Translations under genes and position numbers: made by a program
In this document: positions 62,534-64,000 of the stretch, piece by piece
Position numbering within the stretch: position 1 is the stretch's first letter
Layout: each line of letters opens with the position of its first letter
The notes under the pieces: model-generated
The model's database searches: none
Seen by the model: only the letters and a program-made list of their open reading frames with translations
Told to the model about the DNA's origin: nothing
From: Acetobacterium tundrae
Lineage (GTDB): Bacteria; Bacillota; Clostridia; Eubacteriales; Eubacteriaceae
Length of the DNA stretch: 64,000 nt
Direction of reading: 5' to 3'
Assembly (NCBI RefSeq): GCF_008086615.1
Contig: NZ_RXYB01000003.1
Coordinates: 1 to 64,000, forward strand

Positions 62534-62576
62534 ATAGTGCATAGTGTATATATACTATATATACACTATGCACTAT
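62534..62576. promoter_or_regulatory. 43-nt perfect palindrome, likely GntR operator
   Basis: A 21-bp inverted repeat around a single C at 62555; the outer ends are ATAGTGCATAGTGT and its complement. It starts 26 bases upstream of the TTG start and covers the region where the promoter must lie. Size and place fit the operator of a YtrA-type repressor. Confidence 0.7.
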
Positions 62577-62654
62577 TTAATTATAAATGTCAAGTTTTTT
62601 TTCATATTCTCTCCACTTAGCAATTCCTGATATTCGTTCAGCTCGCTGCCTTCA

Positions 62655-62686
62655 CAAAAAAAAGATCACCGATTATCACGGTGATC
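62655..62686 (-). terminator. Terminator of the MATE transporter gene
   Basis: An 8-bp stem (GATCACCG / CGGTGATC) is followed by eight or nine T on the minus strand. Confidence 0.8.
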
Positions 62687-62703
62687 CAAACTGTAAACAG
62701 TTC

Positions 62704-62793
62704 AAAAAAGAAGTCCTGAAGACAATAGTAATATCATTGTCTCCAGGACTTCTTTTTATCAACAACCTCATCACGCTGTTAAAGCGTGATGAG
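62704..62793. terminator. Two further hairpins downstream of the MATE gene
   Basis: A 12-bp stem AAAGAAGTCCTG / CAGGACTTCTTT (62707-62755) encloses a second pair GACAAT/ATTGTC and has T runs on both strands. An 11-bp stem CTCATCACGCT / AGCGTGATGAG lies at 62767-62793. Together with 62655-62686 this makes three consecutive hairpins. Confidence 0.7.
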
Positions 62794-62809
62794 AAGTTAT
62801 CAGCAGCAT

Positions 62810-64000
62810 TTATTCTGGTGTTAAAACCGGTTCTTTTCTATTGAAAATTTCCTGTGTTTCTGCTTTGGGAGCTACCGCAAATATTTTTTTCCACTGCATC
62901 TTAAGAATAACAGCGGCGAGGACAAACGCCAATCCGTCAGCAACTGGTCCTGCCCATAACGCCCCATCTACTCCTATGAAAACCGGCAGAATCAGGGTTG
63001 CTGGAATAATGAATACCATTTGTCGGGATACCGACACTAGGGTTGCCTGCACCGGCTTTCCAATTGCCTGGAAGAATATTCCGGTACACATCTGGAATCC
63101 ATTTAAAATACAAAACAGCAGGAAAATACGCAAACACTTAACAGCAAATTCGGTATACAGTTCAGATTCTGTACCAAATATGCTGAGAATTGCATTTGGA
63201 AAACACTGGAAGCCAATAAATGCTAGTCCCATACAGATTGTAGCCGCAACCACAATAATCTTAAATGTTTTCTTCGTTCGTTCCATGTTTCCAGCACCAT
63301 AATTATAACCAAGAATCGGTTGCGCCCCGGTGGCAATACCAAGAATAATTGCCATAATCATCTGATTGACCTTCATCGTAATTCCCATGGTGGTGATCGG
63401 AATATCCGCACCATATACTGACATGGCACCGTACTTAACCATCACATTATTACTGACTGCAATCATCGCTACGACAGCAATCTGAGTAATAAAACTGGAA
63501 ATGCCAAGACTGCATACTTTTGTGATAATCCCGCTTTTTAACTTGAAATATGCTTTTTGAACATTAACACTTTTAAATTTTTTTAAATACAGCAAATAAT
63601 AGCCACTGTTTAAAATCTGCCCAATAATCGTTGCCAGCGCTGAACCAGCCACTCCCCAGTGCAATCCAAAAATGAAAATAGGATTAAGAATGATATTGAC
63701 GATGCACCCCATGATCATTCCCATCATGGAATACCGGGGGCTTCCATCGGCACGGATAATACCACTTAATGCACAGTTAATAACTGAAAATGGAAAGCCG
63801 ATGATTATGATCTTTCCATAATCCAGTGCATAAGGTAGAATGTTTTCCGTTGCGCCAAACAAGTGACAGAGTGGTTCAAGAAAAACGATTGAAAAGACAG
63901 CCAGAACGATTCCTAAAATTATCGAAAGCGTAATGGCATTACCAACCCCTTTTGCTGCCGCTTCTTTTTCCCCTTTTCCAAGGTGAAGGCTCAAGTATGC
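62810..64000 (-). CDS. MATE-family multidrug efflux transporter (N-terminus beyond the window)
   Basis: The frame runs off the right edge; the visible 396 residues start inside the first half of the protein (SLHLGKGEKEAA, the conserved SxxLGxG loop). About ten membrane segments are visible, including the second half with GATGAQPILGYNYGAGN near residue 220 (conserved GxQPxxGYNYGA). Probably exports drugs or metabolites using Na+ or H+. Confidence 0.93.
   Translation of the reverse strand, partial: AYLSLHLGKGEKEAAAKGVGNAITLSIILGIVLAVFSIVFLEPLCHLFGATENILPYALDYGKIIIIGFPFSVINCALSGIIRADGSPRYSMMGMIMGCIVNIILNPIFIFGLHWGVAGSALATIIGQILNSGYYLLYLKKFKSVNVQKAYFKLKSGIITKVCSLGISSFITQIAVVAMIAVSNNVMVKYGAMSVYGADIPITTMGITMKVNQMIMAIILGIATGAQPILGYNYGAGNMERTKKTFKIIVVAATICMGLAFIGFQCFPNAILSIFGTESELYTEFAVKCLRIFLLFCILNGFQMCTGIFFQAIGKPVQATLVSVSRQMVFIIPATLILPVFIGVDGALWAGPVADGLAFVLAAVILKMQWKKIFAVAPKAETQEIFNRKEPVLTPE

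Noticed and set aside
1-64000. CRISPR array
   Set aside because: No series of regularly spaced 24-40-base repeats and no cas genes were seen; the repeats found are short operator-like pairs.

Overview
The window looks like a chromosome segment of an acetogenic Firmicute of the Acetobacterium/Eubacteriaceae type. The reasons are a complete Wood-Ljungdahl methyl/carbonyl-branch cluster, low G+C with AGGAGG-type ribosome binding sites, an L10-leader RNA, a two-gene SUF system, and many ferredoxin-type and nickel-handling proteins. This is inferred from gene content; no species can be named from sequence alone.

Layout. 1-340: tail of a transposase. 349-6343 (minus): a B12-dependent methionine synthase activation-like protein, proS, and the ribosomal operon rpmG-secE-nusG-rplK-rplA, then rplJ-rplL behind its own promoter and an L10 leader. 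6402-8422: an acetyltransferase, a small membrane protein, tRNA-Arg(CCT) and a VanY-type carboxypeptidase.

8561-25414 (all minus) is the acetyl-CoA synthesis island. In transcription order it reads cooC-type ATPase, acsV, two DUF3786 genes, acsD, acsC, acsE, acsA, cooC and acsB. These are followed by a histidine-rich protein, a second acsB, cooT, a DUF3842 gene and a small protein sharing the C-terminal domain of the histidine-rich one. AcsE moves the methyl group from methyl-THF to the corrinoid protein AcsCD, and AcsV reactivates that protein. AcsA reduces CO2 to CO, and AcsB joins methyl, CO and CoA. The CooC, CooT and histidine-rich proteins are likely to supply nickel.

25587-30917: hybrid cluster protein, its ferredoxin partner and a divergent Crp/Fnr regulator; a membrane protein; a ferritin-like protein. 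31025-36600: a YyaL-type protein, an ABC exporter and a stand-alone sulfite-reductase-like ferredoxin protein. 36676-43647 (minus): a cluster of iron-sulfur/metal-cofactor proteins (zinc protein, C_GCAxxG_C_C, CGGC, NBP35-NifX fusion, flavin reductase, two MinD-ferredoxins, NifX, metallo-beta-lactamase) without nitrogenase. 43903-47084 (minus): a molybdate/tungstate-type ABC importer with a DUF364 protein. 47200-48852 (plus): a minimal SufC-SufB pair.

49111-53583 (plus): lgt, a plasma-membrane-type P-type ATPase and a ROK protein. 53614-56458: a two-component system divergent from a small secreted protein with aspartate-rich loops. 56459-60379 (minus): methyltransferase, rhodanese, a four-domain CoA-disulfide-reductase-like fusion and an ArsR regulator, with the same operator-like motif upstream of the regulator and the fusion. 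60576-62576: a GntR-controlled ABC transporter beside a perfect 43-nt palindrome. 62810-64000: a MATE transporter running off the window.

Positions with the most unexplained structure are the near-identical 29-nt elements at two Wood-Ljungdahl promoters, the non-coding stretches at 17467-17816 and 25490-25585, the repeat-flanked promoter at 43596-43647, and the boxes between the response regulator and the secreted protein.
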